A stretch of 64,000 nucleotides of DNA from Pedobacter foliorum (GTDB lineage Bacteria; Bacteroidota; Bacteroidia; Sphingobacteriales; Sphingobacteriaceae), in the NCBI RefSeq assembly GCF_013266735.1, contig NZ_JABSNU010000002.1:248001-312000 (forward strand). The letters are read 5' to 3'. The position numbers and the translations under genes are program-made. Below are positions 51,555 to 62,043 of the stretch, one piece after another (position 1 is the first letter of the stretch; every line of letters starts with the position of its first letter). Below the pieces are notes generated by a model. The model saw only the letters and a list, made by a program, of their open reading frames with translations, had not been told where the DNA came from and made no database searches.

Positions 51555-53705
51555 ATGAATGTAATAAAAAAATCGTTCGACTTGGGCGATGGAAGAACAA
51601 TCGAAATTGAAACAGGAAAATTAGCTAAACAAGCTGATGGTTCGGTAGTAGTAAGAATGGGCGATACGATGTTATTGGCAACTGTAGTTTCTACAGTAGG
51701 TGCTAAAGCAGGTGTTGATTTTTTACCTTTATCTGTTGATTATCAGGAGAAATATGCTGCCGCAGGCCGTATCCCTGGGGGTTTTCTTCGTCGCGAGGCA
51801 AGATTATCTGATTATGAAGTTTTAATTTCACGTTTAGTAGATCGCGCTTTACGCCCGATGTTCCCTGAAGATTATCACTCTGATACTCAGGTAATGATCT
51901 CATTGATCTCTTCTGATAAAAATATAATGCCAGATTGTTTAGCTGGTTTAGCTGCTTCGGCTGCTATCGCGGTTTCAGATATTCCTTTTAACGGGCCAAT
52001 TTCTGAAGTACGTGTTGCTAAAATTGATGGTCAATTAGTAATTAACCCTTACGTAAGTGATTTAGAGCGTGCTACAATGGAATTCCTTGTTGCAGGTACT
52101 GAAAGAGATATCGTAATGGTTGAAGGTGAGTGTGATGAGATTTCTGAAGCTGAAATGGTTGAGGCAATTGAATTTGCTCATAAAGCAATCGTTATTCAGG
52201 TTCAAGCTCAAAAAGAACTTGCTGAACTTGTAGGTAAAACTGTAAAACGTGAATATTCTCATGAAGACAGCAACCTTGAGTTAAGAGCGCAAGTTTTTGC
52301 TGCTACTTATGATAAAGTTTATGCTGTAGCTAAAAGCAACACAAGCAAAGGTGAGCGTGGTGATGCATTTGCTACTATTTTAAAGGACTTTGTTGCTACA
52401 TTAGGTGAAGACATTGATGATGTAACTAACTTCCTTGCTAAAAAATATTTCCACGATGTACAATATGATGCTATCCGTAACCTTGTTTTAGACGAAGGAA
52501 TTCGTTTAGATGGTCGTGATGTACGTACTGTACGCCCTATCTGGAGTGAAGTAGGTTATTTGCCTGCTGCTCACGGTTCTGCAGTATTTACACGTGGTGA
52601 AACTCAATCATTAACTACTGTTACTTTAGGTTCTAAAGATGATGAGCAAATGATTGATGGTGCTTTCATCAATGGATACAACAAATTCTTATTGCACTAC
52701 AATTTCCCTGGTTTCTCAACTGGTGAGGTTCGTCCTAACAGAGGTGCAGGTCGTCGTGAAATTGGTCATGGTAACTTGGCAATGCGTTCATTAAAGAAAG
52801 TATTACCAGGATTAGAGGAAAATCCTTACACCATCCGTATCGTTTCTGATATCTTAGAATCTAATGGTTCATCATCAATGGCAACTGTTTGTGCTGGTAC
52901 ATTAGCGCTTATGGATGCTGGTATTAAAATTAAAGCTCCGGTATCGGGTATCGCAATGGGTTTAATTACTGATGAGAAAACTGGTAAATATGCAATCCTT
53001 TCTGATATTTTAGGTGATGAAGATCACTTAGGTGATATGGACTTTAAAGTAACTGGTACTGAAAAAGGTATTGTTGCTTGTCAAATGGACTTAAAAATCA
53101 ATGGTTTGAAATGGGAGGTGTTAACAAACGCTTTAAATCAAGCTAAAGAAGCTCGTTTGCACATCTTAAATGAGATGAAGAAAACAATTTCTACACCTCG
53201 TGAGGATTACAAAGACCATGCTCCACGTATCGTTTCTTTAACTATTGATAAAGAATTTATTGGTGCTGTAATTGGCCCAGGCGGTAAAATTATTCAAGAA
53301 ATGCAACGTGAAACTGGCGCTTCTATCTCTATCGAAGAGGTTGGAAACAAAGGTATCGTTGAAATCTTTGCTGATAACAAAGCTGCAATTGATGCTGCTG
53401 TTACTCGTATCAATGCAATTGCTGCTAAACCAGAAATAGGTGCAACTTACAGTGGTAAAGTAAAATCTATTATGCCATTTGGTGCATTTGTAGAGATTAT
53501 GCCAGGTAAAGATGGTTTACTTCACATTTCTGAAATCGACTGGACTCGTTTAGAAACTATGGACGGTGTGTTTAAAGAAGGTGATAAAGTTGAAGTGAAA
53601 CTTTTGGATGTTGATAAACAAGGTAAAATGAAACTTTCTAGAAAAGCTTTATTGCCTCGTCCACCAAAAGCAGAAGCTGCTCCGGCTGAAAATAAACCAG
53701 CTTAG
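51555..53705 (+). CDS. pnp: Polyribonucleotide nucleotidyltransferase (PNPase)
   Basis: At 716 residues it has two RNase PH domains (about 10-145 and 320-460), an all-alpha linker, a KH domain (about 555-615, [20 protein letters not shown]) and an S1 domain (about 625-695, [20 protein letters not shown]). The phosphorolytic segment of the second PH domain ([20 protein letters not shown]) is present. It degrades mRNA 3' to 5' using phosphate. It follows rpsO with its own leader of about 110 bases, in which I see no typical processing hairpin. Confidence 0.98.
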   Translation: MNVIKKSFDLGDGRTIEIETGKLAKQADGSVVVRMGDTMLLATVVSTVGAKAGVDFLPLSVDYQEKYAAAGRIPGGFLRREARLSDYEVLISRLVDRALRPMFPEDYHSDTQVMISLISSDKNIMPDCLAGLAASAAIAVSDIPFNGPISEVRVAKIDGQLVINPYVSDLERATMEFLVAGTERDIVMVEGECDEISEAEMVEAIEFAHKAIVIQVQAQKELAELVGKTVKREYSHEDSNLELRAQVFAATYDKVYAVAKSNTSKGERGDAFATILKDFVATLGEDIDDVTNFLAKKYFHDVQYDAIRNLVLDEGIRLDGRDVRTVRPIWSEVGYLPAAHGSAVFTRGETQSLTTVTLGSKDDEQMIDGAFINGYNKFLLHYNFPGFSTGEVRPNRGAGRREIGHGNLAMRSLKKVLPGLEENPYTIRIVSDILESNGSSSMATVCAGTLALMDAGIKIKAPVSGIAMGLITDEKTGKYAILSDILGDEDHLGDMDFKVTGTEKGIVACQMDLKINGLKWEVLTNALNQAKEARLHILNEMKKTISTPREDYKDHAPRIVSLTIDKEFIGAVIGPGGKIIQEMQRETGASISIEEVGNKGIVEIFADNKAAIDAAVTRINAIAAKPEIGATYSGKVKSIMPFGAFVEIMPGKDGLLHISEIDWTRLETMDGVFKEGDKVEVKLLDVDKQGKMKLSRKALLPRPPKAEAAPAENKPA

Positions 53706-53745
53706 TAATTAAGCTGAAATAGTTATACTGTTTGCTTAAAGCGAT

Positions 53746-53829
53746 CGTCATACTGAATTTATTTCAGCATCTCGAAATAGAAAGGTAAACATGTCATGTG
53801 CGAGATCCTGAAATAAATTCAGGATGACG
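53746..53829. repeat. Dispersed palindromic repeat, copy 4
   Basis: It opens CGTCATACTGAATTTATTTC and closes AAATAAATTCAGGATGACG, with CATCTCGA in the left arm and CGAGATCCTG in the right. It lies between pnp and rpe, just before a terminator. Confidence 0.85.
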
Positions 53830-53870
53830 GCATGGAGGTTACAACATGACGAAACGCATAAAAACAGAAA

Positions 53871-53903
53871 CCAAAAAACCCCGCAATTTGCGGGGTTTTT
53901 TGG
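53871..53903 (+). terminator. Terminator after pnp
   Basis: CCAAAAAACCCCGC, AATTT loop, GCGGGGTTTTTTGG: long GC-rich stem with U6, probably working in both directions. Confidence 0.92.
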
Positions 53904-53969
53904 TTTAAAATGGGTTATTTATTTATATTTACAAATGTAAACCAGCTATAATTTTAAAACACATTCCCT

Positions 53970-54641
53970 ATGAAACATCTTATTGCTCCCTCTGTACTTT
54001 CAGCTGATTTTGCTAACCTTAAACGCGATATTGAAATGATAAATGCGAGTGAGGCAGACTGGTTTCATGTGGATGTAATGGATGGCGTATTTGTGCCGAA
54101 CATATCATTCGGTTTTCCGGTAATGGAAGCAATAAAAAAATACGCTACAAAGCCATTAGATGTTCACTTAATGATTGTTAACCCCGATCAATATATTGAG
54201 CGTTTTGCTGAAGCGGGAGCATCGGTAATAACTGTGCATTACGAAGTTTGTACACATCTACACAGAACAGTTCAGGCAATTCATGCAGCTGGATGTAAGG
54301 CCGGTGTTGCAATTAATCCTCATACTCCGGTATCGTTACTGAAAGATATATTGGTAGATCTGGATATGGTTCTTGTGATGTCGGTAAACCCTGGGTTTGG
54401 CGGTCAGAAATTTATACCTAATACGCTAAACAAGCTTAGAGAATTAAGAGCAATGGCACTGGCTATTAACCCTAATTTGTTAATTGAGGTTGATGGCGGG
54501 GTAGGAATACAAAATCTGGCTGATTTAATAGAAGCAGGTGCTGGTGTTTTTGTTGCAGGAAATGCCATTTTTGGTGCAGCCTCTCCAACAGCTATGATCT
54601 CAGAATTAAAACAACTTAATGCACAATTGAAATCATCATAA
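53970..54641 (+). CDS. rpe: Ribulose-phosphate 3-epimerase
   Basis: At 223 residues it is a TIM barrel with the Rpe signatures: IAPSVLSADFANLKRDIEM, DWFHVDVMDGVFVPN (metal His and catalytic Asp), PLDVHLMIVNPDQYI, and VLVMSVNPGFGGQKF, then EVDGGVG. It interconverts ribulose-5-phosphate and xylulose-5-phosphate in the pentose phosphate pathway. The following TonB receptor gene starts 21 bases downstream, so the two may share a transcript by chance of order. Confidence 0.97.
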   Translation: MKHLIAPSVLSADFANLKRDIEMINASEADWFHVDVMDGVFVPNISFGFPVMEAIKKYATKPLDVHLMIVNPDQYIERFAEAGASVITVHYEVCTHLHRTVQAIHAAGCKAGVAINPHTPVSLLKDILVDLDMVLVMSVNPGFGGQKFIPNTLNKLRELRAMALAINPNLLIEVDGGVGIQNLADLIEAGAGVFVAGNAIFGAASPTAMISELKQLNAQLKSS

Positions 54642-54662
54642 GCCTACAGTTTTACAACATAA

Positions 54663-57062
54663 ATGCATAGACTCTGCCTGTTGCTATCTATTTTATTATT
54701 TGGTTTTACGTATGTAAGTGCGCAACCCATAGTAAAAGTGACGGGTCTAATTACGGATGATCTGAAAAATCCATTGCCTATGGTAACCGTTAGTGTGGTT
54801 GGACAAAATCAGTCGACAGCTTCTGATGAGAAAGGTAACTACAATATTTATTCAAATGCCACTTCCTTTACGTTGAAATATAGCCTTTTGGGTTATAAGT
54901 CTGTTTTGGTTGAGTTTAAAATAGATAAAGCCGGAAGGATCATTCAAAACGTTTCTTTAACGCGAAATATAAACGAGCTTGAACAGGTAACCATTACCAC
55001 AAGAGAAAATCAGCTTAGAAACAGTACAACTATTAATATTGCCGACATTGCTTCTATACCTTCTGCCTCAGGCAATTTTGAGGTAGTGCTTAAAACTTTG
55101 CCCGGTGTATCTACTAACAACGAACTGAGCTCTCAATATAGCGTCAGGGGAGGTAATTTTGATGAAAACCTGGTGTATGTAAACGATGTTGAAATCAGTA
55201 GACCTGTATTGATTAGAAATGCCCAGCAAGAGGGGCTGAGTTTCATTAATAGCGATTTATTAAGTTCAGCAAAGTTTTCAGCAGGAGGTTTTGAATCTCG
55301 CTACGGCGATAAATTATCATCAGTACTGGATGTTAAATACGACAGGCCGGATAGCAGTGAAGCGACATTAAATCTCGGAATGCTAGGAGCAGGTTTTAGT
55401 ACTAAAATTCTAAATAAAAGCAGTTACTTACTTGCCGGATTGAGGTATAAAAACAATACAAGCATATTAAACAGACAGGATAATAAAGGAAGCTATGCTC
55501 CTAATTTTACTGATGCTCAACTCATTTATCATCAGAATATTTCCTCTAAAATGAGCGTTGATTTTCTTGGGAGTTTTAACAGCGGGATTTTTAAACTAAT
55601 ACCCGAAAGCAGAGAAACTCAGTTTGGAACATTAAGTACGGTGATGCGGTTGCAAACGGATTATAGCGGTAAGGAAATAGACGATTATCAGACTGCCGGT
55701 GGAGCTATAACTTTAGCATTTTATCCGAAATCAGATTTGGTAATTAAATGGATAAACAGTTATTTCAGTACAATTGAAAGGGAGCGGATAGATATTGAAG
55801 GTAGATATGTATTTGACGAATTGAGCAATAGCTTTGCCAATGGAAATTTTGGTTCGGTTAGAATTAACAGAGGGATAGGTAAGTATATAAATTATGCACG
55901 CAATAATCTGGAATCTGAAAATCTGAGCTCAGAGATAAAGGTGGATCAGGATTACGAGAATCATACGTTTTCACTGGGACTAAGGTTTGAACGTAAAAAT
56001 TATACAGATAATTTAAATGAGTATAGCCTAATAGATTCTGCCGGATACATACAACAAGTAGGGCTCAGTAATTTTTACCAGGATAATCTGGTTAATGTTA
56101 AAAACAATCTGGCTATTCAGTATTACACTGCTTATATTCAAGATAGTTATACTTTGTCTGCTAATTCTACTCTTCAACTTGGGGTTAGGGGTAATTATAA
56201 TACTTTAAGTAGACAGTTTTTGCTTAGTCCGAGGTTGTTGCTGGCTTACAGGCCATCAAGCAATAATAAAATTATAAGGTTTACTGCGGGCGTTTATCAG
56301 CAGGCTCCTGACTACAGGAGTATCAGAGATTTTAATGGAGTTCTTAATTTAAATCAGCTGGCACAGCGGTCGTACAATACTTCGGCGGGTCTGGATTACG
56401 CATTTGATGGGTTGGGTACACGTTTAAAATTTACCTCTGAGCTTTATTTTAAATACCAGGATAGGCTGATTCCTTACATGATGGATAATGTACGGGTTAA
56501 GTACCTGGCTGATGAAGTAGCTAAGGGATACATTTATGGCGCAGATTTTAGCGTAGGAGGGGAGTTTGTGAAAGATTTGTTATCCTATTTTAGGGTTTCT
56601 TTGATGAAGGCCAATCAGAATATTAAAAATGATGAGCGTGGTTATTTAAGAAGGCCAACAGACCAAAGGATTAACTTTTCGGTGTACTTTCAGGACAGAT
56701 TGCTGAGCAGTCCTACCTATAAAGTGCATTTGAATATGTTGTATGGCTCTAAATTGCCAATAGGAGCGCCTCTTGTAAAGCGTTATTCGGAGGATTTTAA
56801 TATCCCGGCTTATAAACGTGTGGATATTGGATTTTCTAAAGATTTTTTAGACGATGCAGGAGTGAAAAAACCGAGGCTGCTGGATAAATATTTTAGTTCG
56901 TTTTCCGCTCATTTAGAGGTATTTAATTTGTTAAATATTGATAATACGGTTTCATATTTATGGCTTAAAGACATAGATAACGTACAATATGCTATCCCTA
57001 ATTATTTAACTGGCAGGCAACTAAATTTGAAATTGATCATAAAGTTCAAGAATTCGAAATAA
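54663..57062 (+). CDS. TonB-dependent receptor with carboxypeptidase-regulatory-like domain
   Basis: The 799 residues have a signal peptide (1-21), a carboxypeptidase-regulatory-like domain (about 25-105, [20 protein letters not shown]), a plug (about 115-220, [20 protein letters not shown]) and a barrel to the end. No STN domain. The plug opening ([20 protein letters not shown]) resembles a group of receptors widespread in Bacteroidetes and encoded beside housekeeping genes rather than glycan loci. The substrate is not predictable. It sits between rpe and serC. Confidence 0.92.
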   Translation: MHRLCLLLSILLFGFTYVSAQPIVKVTGLITDDLKNPLPMVTVSVVGQNQSTASDEKGNYNIYSNATSFTLKYSLLGYKSVLVEFKIDKAGRIIQNVSLTRNINELEQVTITTRENQLRNSTTINIADIASIPSASGNFEVVLKTLPGVSTNNELSSQYSVRGGNFDENLVYVNDVEISRPVLIRNAQQEGLSFINSDLLSSAKFSAGGFESRYGDKLSSVLDVKYDRPDSSEATLNLGMLGAGFSTKILNKSSYLLAGLRYKNNTSILNRQDNKGSYAPNFTDAQLIYHQNISSKMSVDFLGSFNSGIFKLIPESRETQFGTLSTVMRLQTDYSGKEIDDYQTAGGAITLAFYPKSDLVIKWINSYFSTIERERIDIEGRYVFDELSNSFANGNFGSVRINRGIGKYINYARNNLESENLSSEIKVDQDYENHTFSLGLRFERKNYTDNLNEYSLIDSAGYIQQVGLSNFYQDNLVNVKNNLAIQYYTAYIQDSYTLSANSTLQLGVRGNYNTLSRQFLLSPRLLLAYRPSSNNKIIRFTAGVYQQAPDYRSIRDFNGVLNLNQLAQRSYNTSAGLDYAFDGLGTRLKFTSELYFKYQDRLIPYMMDNVRVKYLADEVAKGYIYGADFSVGGEFVKDLLSYFRVSLMKANQNIKNDERGYLRRPTDQRINFSVYFQDRLLSSPTYKVHLNMLYGSKLPIGAPLVKRYSEDFNIPAYKRVDIGFSKDFLDDAGVKKPRLLDKYFSSFSAHLEVFNLLNIDNTVSYLWLKDIDNVQYAIPNYLTGRQLNLKLIIKFKNSK

Positions 57063-57112
57063 TAAATAATATAAAACTGTTACATTTACAAGCATTAAAA
57101 ATCACTATAAAA

Positions 57113-58180
57113 ATGAGACACAATTTCGGCGCAGGCCCCTGTATTTTACCTCAGGAAGTATTTAAGCAAGCAGCACAAGCAGTTCTAGATTTTAAAGATG
57201 GTTTATCCATTTTAGAAATCTCTCATCGCACATCTGAATTTGAAGGTGTGGTAGCAGAAGCAGAAAAATTAGTTAAGGAATTATTAAACGTACCTTCCGG
57301 ATATTCTGTTTTATTTTTACAAGGCGGTGCAAGTTTGCAGTTTGCAATGGTTCCAATGAACTTATTGCCTGAAGGAAAAACTGCCAGCTATCTGGAAACA
57401 GGCGTTTGGGCAAATAAAGCTATTAAAGAGGTATCTACGTTTGGTAAAGCAAACATTGTTGCTTCTTCAAAAGAATCAAACTTTACCTTTATTCCTAAAG
57501 ATTATAGTATTCCTGAAGACAGTGCTTATTTCCACTGCACTTCTAACAACACTATTTACGGAACTGAAATGTTCAGCTTACCGGAAACCAATATTCCTGT
57601 AGTTTGTGATATGTCTTCGGATATCATGAGTAGAGTAATTGATGTTTCTCAATATGATTTGATCTATGCAGGAGCTCAAAAAAATATCGGTCCGGCTGGT
57701 TTAACAGTTGTAATCGTTAAAGATGAGATCTTAGGTAAATCGGGTAGAAAAATCCCTTCAATGCTTGATTATAAAGTTCATATCGATGGTGGTTCTATGT
57801 ACAATACTCCTCCGGTATTTTCTATATATGTAGCTATGCTTAACTTAAGATGGTTAAAATCTAAAGGTGGTGTTGCTGAGATTGAAAAAGAGAATAAAGC
57901 AAAAGCTCAGGCTTTGTATACTGAGATCGATAGAAACCCATTGTTTAAAGGAACTTGTGCGGTTGAAGATCGTTCTAGAATGAATGTTTGTTTTGTAATG
58001 GAAAATCCTGAGCTTGAAAAACCATTCTTGAAATTTGCTGAAGAGAACGGAATTGAAGGTATTAAAGGACATAGAAGTGTTGGTGGTTTTAGAGCCTCTA
58101 TTTACAACGCACTTCCAATTACGAGTGTTCATACACTAGTTGAATTAATGCAGATTTTTGCTGAAAAAAACACCAAATAA
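57113..58180 (+). CDS. serC: Phosphoserine aminotransferase
   Basis: At 355 residues it has the class V PLP fold: [20 protein letters not shown] at the start, [20 protein letters not shown], the PLP Lys in [16 protein letters not shown] (about residue 190) and [20 protein letters not shown] near the end. It converts 3-phosphohydroxypyruvate to phosphoserine. serA-like and DUF1015 genes follow (12- and 54-base gaps), so this is a serine biosynthesis unit. Confidence 0.97.
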   Translation: MRHNFGAGPCILPQEVFKQAAQAVLDFKDGLSILEISHRTSEFEGVVAEAEKLVKELLNVPSGYSVLFLQGGASLQFAMVPMNLLPEGKTASYLETGVWANKAIKEVSTFGKANIVASSKESNFTFIPKDYSIPEDSAYFHCTSNNTIYGTEMFSLPETNIPVVCDMSSDIMSRVIDVSQYDLIYAGAQKNIGPAGLTVVIVKDEILGKSGRKIPSMLDYKVHIDGGSMYNTPPVFSIYVAMLNLRWLKSKGGVAEIEKENKAKAQALYTEIDRNPLFKGTCAVEDRSRMNVCFVMENPELEKPFLKFAEENGIEGIKGHRSVGGFRASIYNALPITSVHTLVELMQIFAEKNTK

Positions 58181-58191
58181 AATATAAATTA

Positions 58192-59142
58192 ATGATTAAG
58201 ATACTTGCAAACGATGGGATTGATCCTATCGGTAAAGCGTTATTAGAAAAAGCAGGTTTTGTTGTTGATACCGAAACTGTTCCTCAGGATCAATTGGTTG
58301 AAGCTTTAAAAAACTATGATGGTATTACAGTTAGAAGTGCTACCAAATTACGTAAAGAACTGATTGATCAGGTGCCTAACATTAAGTTGATTGGCAGAGG
58401 CGGCGTAGGTATGGATAATATTGACGTTGAATATGCCCGCAGTAAGGGTGTTGCAGTGGTAAATACACCTGCAGCTTCTTCGTTATCTGTTGCTGAATTG
58501 GTATTTGCACATTTGTTTACCGGTATCCGTTTTTTACAGGATTCAAACAGAAAAATGCCTGTTGAAGGAGCTACTAAATTCAATGCTTTGAAAAAAGCAT
58601 ATGCTGGTGGTGTTGAACTTCAAGGTAAAACTATGGGTATCATTGGTTTCGGTCGTATTGGTCGTGAAACTGCTAAGGTTGCCCTTAGGTTAGGTATGAA
58701 TGTATTGGCTTACGATCTTTATCCTGCTGAAGGTACTTTACCATTGACTTTCCAAGGTGGTGTTTCTGTTGAGATTCCATTCAAAACAGTGTCATTGGAT
58801 GAGGTAATTGCAAACAGTGATTTCATTAGCTTACATACTCCATTTGCTGATAAACCTATTTTAGGTGCAGATGAGTTTGCTAAAATGAAACAAGGTGTTG
58901 GTGTTGTAAACTGCTCAAGAGGTGGTACTATTGATGAAGAAGCATTAATTGCTGCTTTAGACAGTGGTAAAGTATCTTTTGCTGGTTTAGACGTGTTCGA
59001 TGACGAACCTACTCCACGTGCTGCTATTTTACAACATGCTAAAATCTCTTTAACTCCTCATATTGGAGCTGCTACTAATGAAGCTCAGGAGCGTATAGGA
59101 ACTGAACTTGCTTCGTTAATTATCGAGCATTTTAATAAATAA
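58192..59142 (+). CDS. serA: D-3-phosphoglycerate dehydrogenase (short form)
   Basis: The 316-residue protein is a D-2-hydroxyacid dehydrogenase: VRSATKLRKELIDQVPNIKL, GRGGVGMDNIDVEYARSKGV, the NAD motif GIIGFGRIGRETAKVAL, and catalytic Arg/Glu/His in NCSRGGTIDEEALI, DVFDDEPTP and LTPHIGAATNEAQ. It lacks the ACT domain of long SerA enzymes, so allosteric serine inhibition by that route is not expected. With serC it makes phosphoserine from 3-phosphoglycerate. Confidence 0.93.
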   Translation: MIKILANDGIDPIGKALLEKAGFVVDTETVPQDQLVEALKNYDGITVRSATKLRKELIDQVPNIKLIGRGGVGMDNIDVEYARSKGVAVVNTPAASSLSVAELVFAHLFTGIRFLQDSNRKMPVEGATKFNALKKAYAGGVELQGKTMGIIGFGRIGRETAKVALRLGMNVLAYDLYPAEGTLPLTFQGGVSVEIPFKTVSLDEVIANSDFISLHTPFADKPILGADEFAKMKQGVGVVNCSRGGTIDEEALIAALDSGKVSFAGLDVFDDEPTPRAAILQHAKISLTPHIGAATNEAQERIGTELASLIIEHFNK

Positions 59143-59149
59143 GACTATT

Positions 59150-59181
59150 GGTCAAAGCTATATTTTTGTATAGCTTTGACC
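59150..59181 (+). promoter_or_regulatory. Intercistronic hairpin before the DUF1015 gene
   Basis: GGTCAAAGCTATA and its perfect complement (13 bases each) flank TTTTTG. It lies 8 bases after serA and 15 bases before ATG 59197. There is no U-tract, so it is not a standard terminator; it could protect the serC-serA message or limit DUF1015 translation. Confidence 0.55.
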
Positions 59182-59196
59182 ATATTCATAAAAAGT

Positions 59197-60441
59197 ATGC
59201 CCCTTATAAAGCCTTTCTGCGCGCTTAAACCTGCAGTAAACTTACAATCTCAGGTTGTAACGAGGCCGCTTGAAAATTATAGCATGGGGGAAGCAAGATT
59301 AATTGCTTCTGAAAGTAAGTGTACTTTTCTTCATCTGATCAACCCGGAACTAGATAATCCATATTTAAGGGGTACAAGAGAAGAGTTGGTTTATAAAAAA
59401 ATCAGTGAGAACCTTGAGGGGTTTATTGATCATCAATTTCTTGTTAAACAGGACAAACCTGCCATTTATATTTATAGAGTGAAACATAACGGACTGGTGC
59501 AAACTGGCATCTGGACGCTTACTCATATTAAAGATTATTTGGAGGGGAGGATAAAGAAGCATGAATCTACTGTAGAACGCAGAGAGAAGCTTCTGGCAGA
59601 CTATCTACAGCAAACCGGGCTAGATGCTAACCCGGTGTTAATTACCTATCATCCTGATCAGATTATCGATTCGATTACTGAAAGGTACACTCAGATTAAA
59701 CCTGATCTTGATTTTACATTTGCTGATGGTACTACACATCAGGTATGGGCGGTTTGTGATGATCAGGATCTAAAAGAATTGGTTACTGCATTTGGTAATA
59801 TTCCAAGTGTTTATATTGCTGATGGGCACCATAGAGCCGCCTCAATGGCAAAGATGGGATTGCATAAACAGGCTTTAGATGATGGTAGGCATACCGGAAT
59901 GGAGGCCTATAATTACTTCACTACGGTTTATATGAATACCCGTGAGGTTAAAATATTGGAATTTAACAGGCTGATTAGGGACTTCGGCGATTTGAATCCT
60001 GAGCTATTGATTGAACTATTAAAACAGTCGTTTTTAGTACATGAATCACATGATGCTGTTAAGCCTGATCAATTGCATAAAATAGGAATGTATTTTAATG
60101 GGAAATGGTATGTTCTTGAACCAAAAACAGCAATTTATGATAAGAATGATCCTGTTAAAACACTGGATGTGCGTATTCTTCAGGATTTTATTCTTGCTCC
60201 GATTTTAAATATAAATGATCCAAGAACTGATGCCCGTATTACATTTGAGGGGGGATCTACATCAGTTTCTGAACTTCAGATGAAGGTTGATAATGGTCTT
60301 TATGCTTTAGCTTTTACCTTATTCCCGGTTTCTATAGATCAAGTTATTGCCGTGGCAGATGCCAATGGGGTGATGCCTCCGAAATCAACTTGGGTTGAGC
60401 CTAAATTTTTGGTAGGGCTCTTAACCAATTATTTCAATTAA
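59197..60441 (+). CDS. DUF1015 family protein in the serine operon
   Basis: From ATG 59197 (MPLIKPFCAL) it has 414 residues; a TTG at 59176 inside the hairpin is unlikely to be the start. Family motifs are HLINPELDNP, IYRVKHNGLVQTGIWTLTHI and SVYIADGHHRAASMAKMG (about 205-222), which looks like a metal- or phosphate-binding loop. DUF1015 genes often lie beside serA/serC in Bacteroidetes, and roles in serine phosphorylation or nucleotide-dependent chemistry have been proposed from homologs. Enzymatic activity here is unproven. Confidence 0.88.
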   Translation: MPLIKPFCALKPAVNLQSQVVTRPLENYSMGEARLIASESKCTFLHLINPELDNPYLRGTREELVYKKISENLEGFIDHQFLVKQDKPAIYIYRVKHNGLVQTGIWTLTHIKDYLEGRIKKHESTVERREKLLADYLQQTGLDANPVLITYHPDQIIDSITERYTQIKPDLDFTFADGTTHQVWAVCDDQDLKELVTAFGNIPSVYIADGHHRAASMAKMGLHKQALDDGRHTGMEAYNYFTTVYMNTREVKILEFNRLIRDFGDLNPELLIELLKQSFLVHESHDAVKPDQLHKIGMYFNGKWYVLEPKTAIYDKNDPVKTLDVRILQDFILAPILNINDPRTDARITFEGGSTSVSELQMKVDNGLYALAFTLFPVSIDQVIAVADANGVMPPKSTWVEPKFLVGLLTNYFN

Positions 60442-60579
60442 GAGATTGCGTTAAAACCCAGTACCTGTAACCTAATATTGCTTTTTGGAATGTAGTTAGT
60501 TTAAGCGGGTCTTTTTTATAAAGACTTGGCAAAACAGCCTTGTTGATTTTTAAAAGAATTTTAAAGACTGCTTTTTGCA

Positions 60580-61092
60580 TTATGCTTTTTTAAGTTTTTT
60601 ATAGAATAAATAACAAGCTACAAATAGAGTAAGTGTAAGGAACATAACTATGTAGTTTGTAATTTGTTTTTCTTTATTTGCAGCGTCAAAATCTTTCTTT
60701 AATTGCTCATTTTGATCCTGCAGTTTCTTTATAGAAGCTTTGTAGTTCTCAATTCTGCTTGTGCTGCTATTCGCTTCATTTCTAATACGTTTGACCTCTT
60801 CATCTTTGTAGTTCATTAGTATTTTGAGCTCCTTAAAGATGTTGTTGTCATTTAAAACAATCTGGCGTAATATTTCATTTGAATTTTTTATATCGTCTTT
60901 GGTTTGAAATCCAAAGATTCCAGTTCTGGTATCTAAACTTTGATCGTACTGGCCAAATTTGGCACTTCTCTCATTTAGTAGTGCATTTACTTTTAATCTT
61001 TGTGTTTGATAAGCAGTTGTATCTGTTTGAAAAGTTGCGGCTTGTAAAGAAGTGCTAAAAAGAAAAATAATAAGCAATACGTTTTTAATCAT
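60580..61092 (-). CDS. Coiled-coil protein with C-terminal membrane helix
   Basis: From ATG 61092 (MIKNVLLIIF) it has 170 residues: a signal peptide or N-terminal helix (1-18, ending LQA), a helical body and a long coiled coil (about 90-140, NEANSSTSRIENYKASIKKL then QDQNEQLKKDFDAANKEKQ). One membrane helix follows (about 144-162, YIVMFLTLTLFVACYLFYK) and a basic end. This suggests a periplasmic coiled coil anchored in the inner membrane. Not a family I can name. The gene stands alone between DUF1015 and the DUF62 gene. Confidence 0.7.
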   Translation of the reverse strand: MIKNVLLIIFLFSTSLQAATFQTDTTAYQTQRLKVNALLNERSAKFGQYDQSLDTRTGIFGFQTKDDIKNSNEILRQIVLNDNNIFKELKILMNYKDEEVKRIRNEANSSTSRIENYKASIKKLQDQNEQLKKDFDAANKEKQITNYIVMFLTLTLFVACYLFYKKLKKA

Positions 61093-61161
61093 GATTAAAT
61101 GTTTTTTAAGGAACAAGCAAACTCCATGCCTTAGCTTTGTATTGTAAATATAATAGATTTT

Positions 61162-61941
61162 TTAAGGATGGAACTCGATCCTGATGATATCGTTGAGGTG
61201 TAAACCTAACAAACCACTAGCTTTTCCTTTATTTATGGCAATTTCCAGGTGGTTGCTAATGCCAAAAAGGCAAAGCTTTTCTCCTTCAGGAACCTCATTA
61301 TAATGCCAGCTTAATTGAGTAATGGTTTCACTTTTTCTGAAGTACAATGTGAAATCGCGATTACGCTGGATTTTAGTGAAAAGATCTTTCGTGATGTTGG
61401 TGATTACGTTGCAGAAAGTATCGATATAGATTACGCTACCTCTGATGATATCTCGTTCGATTACAGGATTTAATAGCATCCTTTCTTCGATACTATCAGT
61501 GGCTACACCAATGTCTCTAAGTTTAGCGCCTTTGGCGAGTTGAGTTGCTGCTTTAACAAAAATATCAACCAATGGGAAGTGAAGATATTTTAAATCCTGC
61601 ATGATATTAAGCTCTACAATTTCTTCAGGCTTTTCATTAAAAAGTAAGGAGAAGATACCATTGTCGGCCCCAACAAAGAAATGATCTTTGTGTTTAAGTG
61701 CTATATATTTTGTGTTTTCGCTGAATACAGAATCGATACCAATAAGGTGCACAGTTCCCTTTGGAAAGTAAGGGTAAACGTTCTTTAGAACGAATGCCGC
61801 GTGCGAAATATTAAAGGATGGCACTTCGTGAGTTACATCAACAATTGTAGCTGTAGGCAGGATACTCAGGATACTACCCTTAAGGGCAGCCTGATAGAAA
61901 TCTTTAGAACCTAAATCTGTTGTTAAAGTAATAATGGCCAT
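61162..61941 (-). CDS. DUF62 SAM hydroxide adenosyltransferase
   Basis: From ATG 61941 (MAIITLTTDLG) the protein has 259 residues; a longer frame to 62001 lacks support. The N-terminal domain has TLTTDLGSKDFYQAALKGSI and VDVTHEVPSFNISHAAFVL, then FVGADNGIFSLLF with the Asp and Asn of the family. The C-terminal domain begins about residue 170 (RGSVIYIDTFCNVITNIT). These enzymes split S-adenosylmethionine into adenosine and methionine using water. Short gap and opposite strand to phoH. Confidence 0.92.
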   Translation of the reverse strand: MAIITLTTDLGSKDFYQAALKGSILSILPTATIVDVTHEVPSFNISHAAFVLKNVYPYFPKGTVHLIGIDSVFSENTKYIALKHKDHFFVGADNGIFSLLFNEKPEEIVELNIMQDLKYLHFPLVDIFVKAATQLAKGAKLRDIGVATDSIEERMLLNPVIERDIIRGSVIYIDTFCNVITNITKDLFTKIQRNRDFTLYFRKSETITQLSWHYNEVPEGEKLCLFGISNHLEIAINKGKASGLLGLHLNDIIRIEFHP

Positions 61942-62043
61942 TAAAAATTGAATATTTATTCTTAATCTTGCGTAGGTGGTAAAACGCGTACAAATATTCA
62001 ACTTTTAAATCAAAATATACACTCCAATCTAAAAAACAATATT

